Assembly: GCA_038049695.1 (NCBI GenBank)
Contig: CP142456.1
Span: 20,122,501-20,186,500 of the forward strand
DNA from: Cinnamomum chago
Taxonomy: Eukaryota; Streptophyta; Magnoliopsida; Laurales; Lauraceae
Length of the DNA: 64,000 bases
Direction: 5' to 3'
Shown here piece by piece: positions 36,570-47,559 of the stretch. The position numbers and the translations under genes are program-made. Below the pieces are notes generated by a model, which did no database searches, was not told the DNA's origin, and worked only from the letters and a program-made list of their open reading frames with translations. Numbering within the stretch: the first letter of the stretch is position 1; each line of letters begins with the position of its first letter.

Positions 36570-37720
36570 TCTTCGTGAGTTCGTTGATTGTTTTGCATGG
36601 TCTTATGCTGAAATGTCTGGCTTAGACCCTAATATAGCAGTCCACAAACTCAATCTGCAAAAGGATATCAAGCCTATTAAATAAGGCCAAAGAAGATTCC
36701 ATCCGGATGTGATGGACAAAATTGAACAAGAAGTTCAAAAACTCAAAAATGTCGGCTTCATCCGTGAGGAACAACATCCTGAACGGTTGGCCAACATCGT
36801 CCCCGTGACAAAGAAAAATGGGTAGATCAGGGTCTGTATTGATTATAGAGACCTAAATGGCGCTTGCACCAAAGATGAGTTCCCGTTCCCCGTACCAGAG
36901 GTGATGATTGACAACACCTGTGGGTTTGAGCGAATGACATTCATGGATGGATTCTCTGGCTACAATTAGATAAAGATGCAACCTGAAGATGGAAAACACA
37001 CATAATGTCGGACCCCATTTGGTGTGTATTGCTACACTGTCATGCCATTTGGTCTGAAAAATGCTGGTGCCACATATCAGAGGGCTATGATGAAGATATT
37101 CCAAGATATGCAGCACAAGACGGTCGAATGTTATGTTGATGACCTCGCCGTCAAAAGCAAAAGAAAAGAAGACCATCTCAAAGATCTTCGAGAAGTCTTC
37201 CTCCAACTTCGCAAACACAAACTGCGGATGAATCCACTAAAATGCTTATTCGGTGTCTCATCGGGTAAGTTTCTCGGATTCATAATTCAGAAAGGTGGGA
37301 TAGAACTTGACCCCATCAAAGTCAAGGCTATCCTAGAAATGCCATCTCCAAGAACCCTAAGACAACTAAAAGGGCTTTAAGGGAGGTTGGCATACATCCG
37401 ACGGTTCATCTCCAATCTGTAAGGGAAGTGCCGTCCCTTTTCCCACCTAATGAAGAAAGGTGTGAACTTTGTTTGGGATGCTAAATGTGAAGCAGCATTT
37501 CAATATATCAAGTCGTACCTAACTAAACTTCCATTGTTGGCTGCCCCTACCACGGGAAAACCATTCATCTTGTACACAAGAGCTTTCGACCATTCCTTGG
37601 GCACCCTGCTCGCACAAGAGAATGACGAGGGAAAAGAGGCTTCTCTATACTACCTCAGCTGTATGCTGGTAGGTGCGGAGCATCACTACTCTCTAGTCGA
37701 GAAGAATGCCTTGTAGTGAT
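36570..37720 (+). pseudogene. Reverse transcriptase and RNase H of Tat element
   Basis: RT motifs appear in order: FVDCFAWSYAEMSGLDP, IPxxKKNG/IRVCIDYRDLN, FMDGFSGYN, CRTPFGVYCYTVMPFGLKNA, and the catalytic YVDDLAVKS (about 37130-37156), then LGFIIQKGGIE. The connection and RNase H start follow (WDAKCEAAFQYIKSYL, KPFILYTRAFDHSLGTLLAQ). At least six in-frame stops interrupt it, most at expected Gln or Trp positions (for example after KKNG, after SGYN and after LKGL). RT copies the element RNA into DNA; this copy is dead. Confidence 0.88.
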
Positions 37721-38019
37721 ATTTGTCGTACAAAAGCTACGTCACTACCTTCTTTCGAACACAGTCTACCTGATTTCGAGGATCAACCTCTTAAAGGTTC
37801 TAGTCACAAAAGCAGGTTCTCTCAATGCCCGATTGGCAAAATGGTCCATCCTCCTATCACAATTTGATATCAGGTATGTACCACAAAAGGCAATCAAAGG
37901 GCAAGCTCTAGCAAACTTTCTTGCAGAGCATCCGTTGCCTAAAGATTCCCCACTTAGAGATGATCTCCCTGACGAACCTGTCTACAACGTGGAGACTTTC
38001 TCACCAAATGCCTCCTAGG

Positions 38020-38320
38020 ACATGTACTTTGAAAGTACGACCAGGACAAATGAAAAAAGAAAGCTGATCTCGGGAGTTGGCATCCTCTTTGTTAGCCCCG
38101 ATAAGTACATGATTCCACATGCTTTCTCGCTATTGGAACCATGCTCAAACAATGCAGCTGAGTACCAAGCTCTCATCGTGGGACTGGAACTAGCCCTCGA
38201 ATCCGGCATCACCATGCTGAAAGTCTTTGGGGACTCTCAACTGATCTTCAACTAGATGAATCAGAAATTAAGTTAGGAAGCCTGATCTGTTGCCTTACTA
38301 CAGCAGGGCACAATCACTTT
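38020..38320 (+). pseudogene. Second, archaeal-type RNase H (aRH)
   Basis: After a spacer that ends the Ty3-type RNase H (WSILLSQFDIRYVPQKAIKG, 37840-37900) a second RNase H fold is readable: MYFESTTRT, ISGVGILFVSPDK, NNAAEYQALIVGLELAL, VFGDSQLIFN. The NN-AEY-AL and GDS segments are the usual catalytic Glu and Asp. The first catalytic Asp, normally in a YFDG context, reads Glu (YFES). Stops follow at LIFN and shortly after. A second RNase H of this type is diagnostic of the Tat lineage. Confidence 0.8.
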
Positions 38321-38589
38321 GCCAAAGGTTTGACATCTGTCATATCACCCACATCCTCAGAGGTGAGAACATTCGTGCAAATGCCCTGGCCGGACTTGCT
38401 GCATCCATGGCGATCCAGGAAGGGGAAAACATGCAAATTACAGTGTGTCAAAGAAGGATTCTCCCTCCTCTTAACACATACCAAGCAGTTATTGAATGCC
38501 ACCAATTGGCCGGAAGTCGGATCTCCATTCTCAAACCTCCGATCGGCGACTGAAGAGATTCGTTCATCGATTACACTATGTTCGAAATC

Positions 38590-39807
38590 CTCCCTGAAGA
38601 TCTAAAAGAATGGGTAGGCATTCAAAGATGAGCCCCAAACTTTCATTTGGACATACCTTCAAAAATGCTTTACAGAAAATCCTTCGACGGAGTACTTCTG
38701 CGCTGCTTGTCACAACAAGAGGCTGAGGAAACCCTCAAAGAAGTTCATGCTGGTCTTTGTGGAGCCCATCAGGCTGGACCCAAGCTCTACGATCAGATAA
38801 AAAGGTTAGGATATTATTGGCCTACCATGGTAGCTGACGCCATGCAATTTGCTAAACGCTGCCGCCAATGCCAAGTTCATGGAGACTATGTCTATATGCC
38901 TCCAGAATGACTACATCCTACAACAATCTCATGGCCTTTCGAAGCTTGGGGTATGGACATCATAAGTCCTATCTCTCCCCCATCAAGTAAAGGTCATAGC
39001 TTCATCTTCGCCGCTACGGATTATTTCTCCAAGTGGTCAGAAGCATTTGCGCTCAGCGAAATGAAGACCTCATCAGTCCTTCAATTCTTGCGCACCAACA
39101 TTATTTGTCGCTTCGGCATACCTAAAAGATTCGTCCATGATAACGGACCGCAATTCCGGGATCACCGATTCTACAGGTTTTGTGACAAATACAAAATCCA
39201 AAGTTGTCATTCGACTCTGTACAATCCCGCAACAAACGGACTAGCATAAGCCTTCAACAAGACATTCTGTAAAATCCTCAAGAAAATGGTCTCTAGTTAC
39301 AAAAGAGACTGGAGCAACAAATTGCTTGAAGCTTTGTGGGCTTATCGAACCACCGTTCGAGGGCCAACCCATAGCACACCATTCTCTCTGGTCTATGGAT
39401 GCGAAGCTGTTGTCCCTTTGGAAGCACAAATTCCTTCCTTAAGGGTATCTTTGCAAAATGACATGACGCAAGAAAGCAATGTCAAACTGAGACTCCAAGA
39501 ACTGGACAATCTCGGCGAAAGATGACTTGAAGCCTTACAAAGCATTGAACTGTACAAAGCACGCATTGCAGGATCTTTCGACAAGAAGGTCAGGCAACGC
39601 GCCTACAAAAAGGGTGACTTGGTTCTTGCAGTAAAAAGGCCAATGATTTTTGCTTAAAAATCCAAAGGCAAACTCGAACTTAAATGGGAGGGGCCATTCG
39701 TCATCGACAAAGTCTTCTCCAACGGCGCATACACACTTCTAAACATGGAAGGCAATAGATGTATGCTGCCCATCAGCGGCAAGTTCTTGAAGCGGTACTA
39801 CCCTTGA
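38590..39807 (+). pseudogene. Integrase of Tat element
   Basis: The zinc-binding part reads HAGLCGAHQAG...CRQCQVHG, then the core with the first Asp in WGMDIISPI and the second in FVHDNGPQF. The third catalytic residue, the Glu normally following NGLA, is a TAA (39247-39249). Further on come WAYRTTVRGPTHSTPFSLVYG and a C-terminal region ending KFLKRYYP, with a natural stop at 39805-39807. Other stops occur after MPPE, LGER and MIFA. It would insert the DNA copy into the chromosome; loss of the Glu alone abolishes that. Confidence 0.88.
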
Positions 39808-40149
39808 AGACTTATGCCATTGGGTCAGAGCAGTGCTTGCGCGGCCAGAGCCTATTCTCAGGTACTCGTTCGTCAAACCCGCCTTTTTTAGATTTTTCAT
39901 CCTTATGTTGAGATTTCTAATAACTCAAAACAATGCTTACTTTCATAGTTTCATTGTTAAAAAAAATCCAAAAACCCAAGTTTAGGAGCCTCTTCCTAGA
40001 CTTGACAAAATTTTCGATCCTTGAACCCAAAATTCATGGTTTGAAACAAGATCAGGACTCAGGAATTTTCACCATAGTCCACCCTGACTTTTACAGTAAA
40101 AAACGGTTTTAAATCAAAATTTACGACCCTCGTGTCTTTAAACAAAAAT

Positions 40150-40620
40150 GGCTTTTCAAAAAAAAGAAAAAACCCGCGGGGAAGCGACTTTTAGTCGATA
40201 CTCATAAAACCCAAAAATCGGAAGGATGCGAACCCTATTCGATACTTCCAAAATTTCAAAATCGCAAGGAAACGACACTTTGTCGATACTTGCAAAATTT
40301 CAAAAAATCGTAGAGATGCAACATTCCAGTTGATATCCACAAACCTAAAATTCAAACAAAAACCAAGGTCCAAAAAAAAAAGACCTCAAATTTCAAAAAT
40401 AGTGGGGAAGCGACATTCCATCGATACCCACAAAACCAAAATTTTTGAAAAAAAAAGAAGCAAGGAAGCGACACTTAGTCGATACTTGCGCCCAAATTCG
40501 CGAGGAGGTGACATTCCATCGATACTCGCAACCGAATGAGTAAGGGGGTGACATTTCATCGATACTTGCAAGACCATTCAGTAGGGTGGCAACTTTTAGT
40601 CAATACTTGCATTTTTAAAA
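40150..40620 (+). repeat. ~50-bp tandem array, TCGATACT type
   Basis: About nine units, 40-80 bases apart, each contain GCGACxTTxxxTCGATACTxxCAAAA-like text (anchors at about 40196, 40240, 40294, 40339, 40418, 40479, 40519, 40558 and 40601). Short frames of 60-69 codons here are by-products. Confidence 0.8.
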
Positions 40621-41290
40621 ACAAGAAATCGACTATAAATGCCAAAAACCCGGCTTTCATGCCAAAAATCGGCTATAAATGCCAAAAACCCGGCTATAAA
40701 TGCCACAAAAATCGGCTATAAACGCCACAAAAACCGGCTATCAACGCCACAAAATCGGCATTAAACGCACAAAAACCGGCTATCAACGCCACAAAATCGG
40801 CTATAAATGCTACAAAACCTGGCTTTCATGCCAACAAAACAAAACTTGGTTTTAAAAAAAAAATCAGCTATAAATGCCACAAAATCGGCTATAAACGCCA
40901 CAAAATCTCAACTTCCATGCCAAAAACAAATTTCGGCTTCTATGCCAACAAAAAACAAAACCGACTTCCGTGCCAAAAACAAATTTCGCTTCTATGCCAA
41001 CAAAAAACAAAACCGGCTTCCATGCCATCCCAAATTTTGGCTTTCATGCCATTTCAAAAAAACTTCGGCTCCTACGCCACAAAACCTGGCTCTTATGGCA
41101 TTTCAAAAATCGGCTTTCATGCCATTACAAAAAAAAAAAAAACTTGGCTCCCATGCCACAAACAAAATTCGGCTTCCATTCCATCCCAAATTTTGGCTTT
41201 TACTCCTCAAAACTCCAGCTCCCATGCCGACCCAAATTTTGGCTTCCATGCCATCTCAAAATTCGGCTTTCACGCCAAAACAACCATTTG
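40620..41290 (+). repeat. Short tandem array, CGGCTATAAATGCCA type
   Basis: More than twenty units of about 20-35 bases built on 'aaatcggct(a/t)taaa(t/c)gccacaaa', later becoming 'ttcggctttcatgccaaaa' and 'tttggcttccatgccatcc'. The array grades from one variant to the next, as in a locally amplifying minisatellite. The 124-168 codon frames across it are repeat translations, not proteins. Confidence 0.85.
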
Positions 41291-44200
41291 ATAAAAGGTT
41301 TTTCACAAAATGACAAACTTTTGATCAAATTTTCAAACAAAAATTCCCATTTAACTATTGCTTGAATTTATCACAAAAGAATTTAAGTGAAAGGAGCGAA
41401 TACAAAAAAAAGAGAAGTGGTAAAAAAAATGTGTACAAGCACTACAAAAGAAAGAGTACCAAAAAAATATGTGTGTATACATGGGTACCAAAAAAGAAAG
41501 AAGGAAAAAAAGGGGTTTGTTACAAGAATCAGGGGCTCACATGGTCTTCAACCAAAGGCTCAACTCCTCAAGTAGACTCTTGGCCTTAGCCTCTAAAGCT
41601 TCTAGGCCACACTTCTTCAAGATCTTCCCGTAGAATGCGGCAGAACACCGCGATCCGTCTGCAGCACGGGGAAGCTCTTCCCAAAGAATCTGCCATTGCT
41701 CGTACTCTTGAGTCCTCCTTCGAAGATTGCTCTCAGCTTCCTCGACTTTGTGAATCAGAGACCCTTCTCTGGCACGAGCTTTCACAATGGCATCCCATTT
41801 CACAGCAGATTGTTCCTCCAATAGCTCAAGACGTTACCCGGTCTCAACGACCTCCCCATCAATACGGCGCAGATCCTCTGTCAACCCGATGATAGCCAAC
41901 TCGGCAACGTTCCTCTCCCGAACGAATTGCTTCCGAGTCCGCGAGATTTCGTCTAGCTCAGACTTGACCTCGCCAGAAGGCTTCAAAAACATCTCATTGA
42001 AGAAGTCACCACTTGCGAAGCTCTTGGTTTCATTCCACTTGTTCCCTATAGCTATGACTTCATCAACGAAAGCCTTAGCATCTATAATGTCTTAGCCGAC
42101 CTCTTCGCTATCAGCAAGGATGTCTTGTACGTGCTTGACCATGCCAAAGCCAGCCTCTAAATGGCCAGAAGAAAGAGTCCCGATCCATGAGCTCAAAATG
42201 CTCTTCAGCACTTTCTTCGCATACTCAAGAGATGGCCCGGACGAAGGCTCGCCCCTCTCCATTGGTCGACTACCCGTGTCATGTCCTGCTAGAGGAGTGA
42301 TCATTAAGCTCTTTCTAACCGGAGACACTGGCGAAGGAATCTGCTCTGCCGCATTAAAACTGGAAGAAGAAGTCCCTACTTTTGGTTCAACTGCAGGCAT
42401 CCCCTGCTCTGGCACTGAGAAAGACGGAGGAACTTCTTCTGTCGCCTCACAGTCTGCTAGGAAAATAAGAAAAAAAGAGGTATGAATATGATCATGTTGA
42501 AAAATCATTATCATTAGGATTATTGCTACAAATACCTTCTTCGACGATCGGCGGGATGCTTTGTGCCTCCATAAGTTCATCCGAAGTGTCGTCAAAGGAC
42601 GTGTCCATGGATGGCTCGAAATCGTCGGAATTCTGTGGCAAGTCAGTTGACAAGAAAACAAGCAACATGTTAGCGTATGACAACACAGACAAAAAGGAAA
42701 AAAAAAAAAAGAAGTCATACCAGGTGAAGATTCTGGAATCACTCCAGAGTCCCTCAATTCTTCTCCAGATGCTGCAACCGGATTCGTTACTGCCTCATCG
42801 GCTGGAACCTCAGGCATCATCAAGTCCTCATCTTCCACTAAAAAAGGGAGAAAAGGCAAATCAAAATAAGAAAATCTCAAAGAAAAGAAATGGAAGGAAA
42901 AAGAGGAGGAGTCATACCTTCATCAGCGGTCTCTTCCTCTCGACTCCTCTTTTCTGGAGGCTCATCAGCATCCCCTGACGTCTCTTCAGCAATGGTGAGA
43001 GGGCCTTCTGGATCAGGAGAGTCATTGTGACGTCTCCTATGGTGATGCTGCCTCTCTCTTCCTCTTGCTTCTATGGGTTGGTTTGCTTAAAGTACCCGCC
43101 CCACCATCAAAGTCAGGAGCTTCGCTTGACTCCTCACCAGATTATCTATTCTTTCTAGTGGACTCCATGGAAGTCTTCTTCAACTCCGCTTGCATCCAAG
43201 CGTCAATCTCAGCTTCCTCCTCTTCGAGCTGTTCCAAGACCTCACTAGGTATCTCTTGTACAGCTCCCGGTCTAATGATGTCTTGCTCGTTGAGAAAGCC
43301 GATCTTGTGCTTCTCTCCAGAAATGAAAGCCAAGACTTCCTCTCGACGGACTCCATCCGATCTGCCAAGACCCTTCCCAAGAGATTGCTTGACATCAAGC
43401 TCCTTCTTGGAAAGCCCCCGGTACACTGAAAAGCTTTCCGCGAACCATTTCGTGAAGCCAGCAGTCCGAAAGGTGGGCAACTCGGGATAGGAAATCATGG
43501 CAGTAGTGTCCTCCGCACTGTAAAAGGCCCATGCATTCCTTCCATCCTGTAAACCTTCAAAACGCTTCACCATGCTTGAAGGCGCTCCAACAATGCCTTG
43601 AAAGAAGCCCAACTGCAGCACGAAACGCGAGGGAACATACGGCTGGATGTCAACAAAAAGATGTCTTCGGTACACTATCGTACCAACATGTATGTTAAAA
43701 AGCCACTCCTTTTCTGTATTGGTCAAGAAGTAATGTCTTCCCGACCCCGCCCTGGTGGAATCACGGGAGGCACCAAAGTCGAAAGCCTTTTCCCACAGAC
43801 TTGGGGAAGGCTTCACTGAAGATTGCCAGATCTCGACGTCCCTGAACTGTCGGATCCTCAAACGGGCAGACAACAGAGATTCGGAAACAACTGCCCCTCT
43901 AGCCAACCGAATCATGAAAGGGTCATTATCATGCGCAACTCCTAATCGGTGGAAGCCGAGACAGTGGTACACATACCACGAATAAAAAATATGGGCTTAA
44001 AATACCCTGTTCCTAGGGAGCCCAAGCCGAATGAAGAAAGCAGCAGCCTGCAGTTCGGTACACAAGTAAGAGTAAAGAGCTGGCACCAAAGCCAACTGCT
44101 CTCCGAACGCCATCTGACAAGCCGAAAAAATACAATGCGGCCTGATGTGTGTTCCATCTCCTCCAGCAAAAATAACCTCACCTAACCAGTAAGTGAGGTA

Positions 44201-45554
44201 AACAGCGAGGTTTCTCCGCAGTGCAATGCCAGGATAAATGGCGTTTGTACTCCCGAAGAACTTCTTCAAGTCATCTAGCATAACCGAGATCTTCTTCGAA
44301 CATGGGTTCTTGGCCCTAGCATCTTGGGCCGTGCCATTAGAAGACTCTCCGTCGTCAAAGAAGTGGGAGCTGCAATTCTTCCAACTGCTACACCGGACTT
44401 TTGGGCCCTCCTTCTCCTTAAAAAAATCATAGAAGGCGACGAGCTGAAAGTACAGGAGCCTGAACTCCTCAGACTGCTCCTCAAGAACGCTGTCGATAGA
44501 CATGAACTCCTCATAGAGTCTGCCAAGGATAGGTAGTCCAGTGATGACGCTTAATTCCTTCAGGGTAAAACCAATCTCACCATTCGTTACAATGAAGGTG
44601 TTGGTTTGTGGAAGGAATGACTCTAGCATGGCCATGAAGGCCTCATCGGAGAAAACCACGGTCTTTCGAAAAGCGCGAACCGCATCGAAAATCCCGGCCT
44701 CTTTCAAAATGGCTCCACCAACCTACAGGGTGTGATCAGTCCATGATTCCCAGCTCGAATCAGCACTGAAATGGCCACGAAGTCGAAAAGGCTTCACCCA
44801 ACTGCTGCCGTCACCCCGAAAAATACCAAGGCCAATTGGTCTCAAATTGACCGACGGATGGTCAGAACCCTCGTAGCCACTGGAAGGCATCAACATGTCC
44901 ATATGGACAAGCAACTTCTCCGCGTATCCGGAACGCCCGCCAACAAAAACCCCGGTCTTTATCACATTGGTCCTCTTCACCCAGCTTGGAGGATCCTCCC
45001 TCTTGGGGCAAGTAGGAGAAAAACTAATGATCGATACAGTCCGATCAAAGGTCGACCGGGTAGAAATAGTTCCCTCCTCACCATCAGTTGTGTAAGTGAA
45101 CTGAAAGCATCTCCTTTGGTACGTCAAGTCGTCAGGGACTGCATCGCCAAAGAAGAAGGTAGGCTTGGGCACAACGCTCTGATCGTCCATGACCCAAGGA
45201 CGGTTACTTACCATAATCCTATAGAACTCCTCATCCTTGAGAGCGATCAATCGCTTTCTCATCTCATCACGGTTGAGTGAGTCACATTCTTTCAAGTTTC
45301 TCTCCACAAACTAGACCTTCTCCCAGGCCTGCTGTACGGCCACATTAGGAGACCTGGTAGACCGACGATGCGCATTAGTAGCAAGCTCTTTGCCCTTGTT
45401 CATTCTGGAGGAACTACCTGCAAAAGGATGAAAAAAAATCAATCATCAAAGTGACAGAATTTTGCTAAAGAAAAAATTCTAGCGAAATTTTGGCATGATT
45501 CCGGGACAAATCCGAAGAAAAGGGAAACATCCTGAAGAAGATAGGAAGCAAGAA

Positions 45555-45770
45555 AATGAGCTCAACATTGCTGCAAGCTCAATGAAGCATCCTCAAAGAA
45601 GGTTTGAACTCAAACATAGCTGCGAGATCAAACCAATCTCAAGCTCGAAGAAGGGCTCAACATTGTTGCGAGCTCCAAACTTTGAAACCTGTAAGGCTCC
45701 TCAAAATCCGACAAGATCAGGAAAGGGCTCAACATTGCTGCAAGTTCCAAATCTCAAGACTTGCAAAAGA
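45555..45770. repeat. ~75-bp repeats inside the antisense gene's first intron
   Basis: Four diverged copies of 'gctcaacattgctgcaagctc' lie at about 45559, 45609, 45646 and 45727. Confidence 0.65.
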
Positions 45771-46021
45771 TTTCTAGGTATGCATCATCATGCTCCCAAT
45801 CAATTTACTAAAAAGCATGCATCCAAAAAATCATCATGCATTAGATGCTAGGAAAACTTTAACCAAAGTTTGATCAATTCCAACCCAATTTGGTCAAAAC
45901 CAATCAAACTTTGTCAAAGTTAAAATTCATGTTGACTTGACCTAGAAATTTTAGCCTTTTATCTTGACAGAAATGTGCATGAACATATTGGGATGCATAA
46001 ACCTCATCATCATGGCGCATA

Positions 46022-46270
46022 GTGAGCAAAAAAAAAAAAAAAAAAGAGAAGTTTAAAAAAAAAAAAAAAAAATTCAGGGCAGCAGGCCGTGGCCCACTGC
46101 CACGTGGCAGTACAGCCAGGTCCGTACGGCCAATAAAAAAGAAAAAAAAACATGCAAAAAAAAAAGAAAAAGAAAAAGAAAACGTCCAAAAAAAAAAGGT
46201 GACAGCACGTGAAAAAAAAGAAGAAAAGAAAAGAAAAAGAAAAGGAAAGAAAAGAAAAGAAAAGAAGAGA
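46022..46270. repeat. Polypurine low-complexity tract with a 16-bp G-box palindrome
   Basis: Long A-rich and GAAAA-rich runs on the plus strand give a polypyrimidine run in the antisense intron. Embedded at 46096-46111 is ACTGCCACGTGGCAGT, a perfect palindrome centred on the G-box core CACGTG. Confidence 0.75.
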
Positions 46271-46447
46271 AAAGGAAAATTCTACTTCTACAATTGAAAT
46301 TTCTTGGGGAGGAAGAAAACTTACTTGAAGCCATTGATGGAAAAGAAGAAGAAAAACTTGAAGATCTTTGAAGAAGAAGGAGAATTCTTAATCTTGGAGC
46401 ACTCTTGAAGACTCTTGCAAAGAAGCAAAGATCCAATCTCATCTTGC

Positions 46448-46454
46448 TTTTATA
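46448..46454 (-). promoter_or_regulatory. TATA box of the antisense PMD gene
   Basis: TATAAAA on the minus strand in CTTCTATAAAAGCAAG, 114 bases upstream of the exon 1 ATG (46334). The spacing leaves room for a start site near 46420 and an 80-90-base leader. It is inferred from position and sequence only. Confidence 0.6.
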
Positions 46455-46499
46455 GAAGAGAGCAAACCAAAAGAGGAAACAAGGATAAAAGAAAGAAGG

Positions 46500-46745
46500 T
46501 AAGTGCTAAAAATTAGCAACCTTCCCAGAAAGAAAGGAGATTTGAGATATTCTCTCACAAAGAGAAGATTCTTTGAGAAATTCTCTCCAAAAATAAAGGG
46601 ACTGAGAAATATTCTCTCCCAAAGAGAGATACTTTGAGAAAATCTCTCCCAAAAGAAAGGAAACTTGAGAGATTCTCTCCAAGTAAGAATATTTTTAGAT
46701 ATACTCTATCCAAAAGAGATATTTTTAGATATTCTTTACAAAATG
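46500..46745. repeat. ~33-bp tandem array, GAGATATTCTCTC type
   Basis: About seven units of 'cttTGAGAxATTCTCTCxxAAAGAxA' lie just upstream of the antisense gene's TATA box. Each contains GAGAxATTCTC, an inverted repeat. Confidence 0.7.
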
Positions 46746-47039
46746 ACACTTTGTGAGATCTAAGCCATCTTTAAAAGTTTAAGGTCCCATGGGCTAGCCC
46801 ACATGAGTCAGGTTTGACCGCCTAGGCACTAAAAAGGGCTCCCTTTCAAAAAAAAGATTTTTTTCTTACCAAGAGCATACAAAATGGTTTTATGCCTCTT
46901 TCAAGTCGATTGAACCATTCAAAAAAAAAAAAGAAAAAGAAAGAAAGCCTCATGAGTTTCCAAAAAACCAAACCATCCAACCTCATGAACCAAATTAAGC
47001 CAAAATCTTGAAATTGACAACCCACAAAAAACCACATTC

Positions 47040-47315
47040 TGGTCCCCTAACTTGCCACATAAAGCTTGTTAGGTCACAAGGCCAAAACCAAAAAATCCCT
47101 GACCCCCTGGCTCGCCACATACAACTTGTTAGGTCACAAGGTCAAAACCATCCCTGACCCCCAACTTGCCACACACAGCTTGTTGGGTCACAAGGTCAAA
47201 ATACAAAAATCAAACCCCGACCCCCTAACCTGCCACATATAGCTTGTTAGGTCACAAGGTCAAAAACTAAAAATCCTTTTTAATCGCCTAATGCGCCGCA
47301 TAAAGCCCTTCGGTT
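47040..47315 (+). repeat. ~60-bp tandem array, CTTGTTAGGTCACAAGG type
   Basis: Five units start at about 47041, 47099, 47152, 47217 and 47283. Each reads CCCCTAACTTGCCACATA then AGCTTGTTAGGTCACAAGG with substitutions. The array ends about 240 bases before the purine tract of the element. Confidence 0.85.
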
Positions 47316-47548
47316 CACAAGATCAAAAGGAAAACCCAAAATCCAAAACCCAAATCCAACTCCCTCATGTCATTTTCAAAACTTTGCCTTGAGATGGTAC
47401 ATGATCCCTCTCACTACCATAAAATCCCCTTGGAAACTCAAAAGGCTATAAAAAAAATACTCAAAGACTCTTGGTCAAATCAAAAAGCTCTCCTTCAAGT
47501 TTCTCTTCGAGGCACATCAACTCCAAAAGTTACTCGTCGCTGTACCTT

Positions 47549-47559
47549 GAGGGGGCATT
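47549..47559 (+). other. Polypurine tract of Tat element
   Basis: GAGGGGGCATT lies directly before the TG of the 3' LTR at 47560, the expected primer for plus-strand DNA synthesis. Confidence 0.7.

Larger units (their letters stand above)
41537..46334 (-). pseudogene. Antisense multi-exon plant mobile domain (PMD) gene carried by the Tat element
   Basis: Exon 1 is 46334-46325 (ATGGCTTCAA, then GTAAGT). The intron ends TTTTGCAG, and exon 2 (45417 to about 42918) joins it in frame. Exon 2 carries a basic N-terminus (MNKGKELATNAHRRS), then a PMD region (about 44720-44000): AGIFDAVRAF, FLPQTNTFIVTNGEIGFTLK, ELSVITGLPILGRLYEE, later AVYLTYWLGEVIF. Further blocks (WLFNIHVGTIVYRRHLFVDI) follow. Acidic exons 42837-42721, 42632-42534 and from about 42457 have GTATGA/GTATTT donors; the exon 3-4 junction loses frame as read. 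The C-terminus looks coiled-coil. At least five in-frame stops (for example near 45313, 44723 and 43997) show decay. PMD proteins MAIN and MAIL1 act in silencing and development; the role here is unknown. Confidence 0.82.

Noticed and set aside
40150..41290. CRISPR-like array
   Set aside because: Units vary in length and sequence with no constant repeat and unique spacers, and the context is a plant retrotransposon.
40807..41365. Lys/Phe/Cys-rich 124-168 residue proteins
   Set aside because: They are translations of the CGGCTATAAATGCCA tandem array, open in all three forward frames.
46074..46442. 122-residue Ser/Phe-rich minus-strand protein
   Set aside because: Only the MAS start is likely to be coding; the rest runs through a GTAAGT donor into the polypyrimidine intron of the antisense gene.
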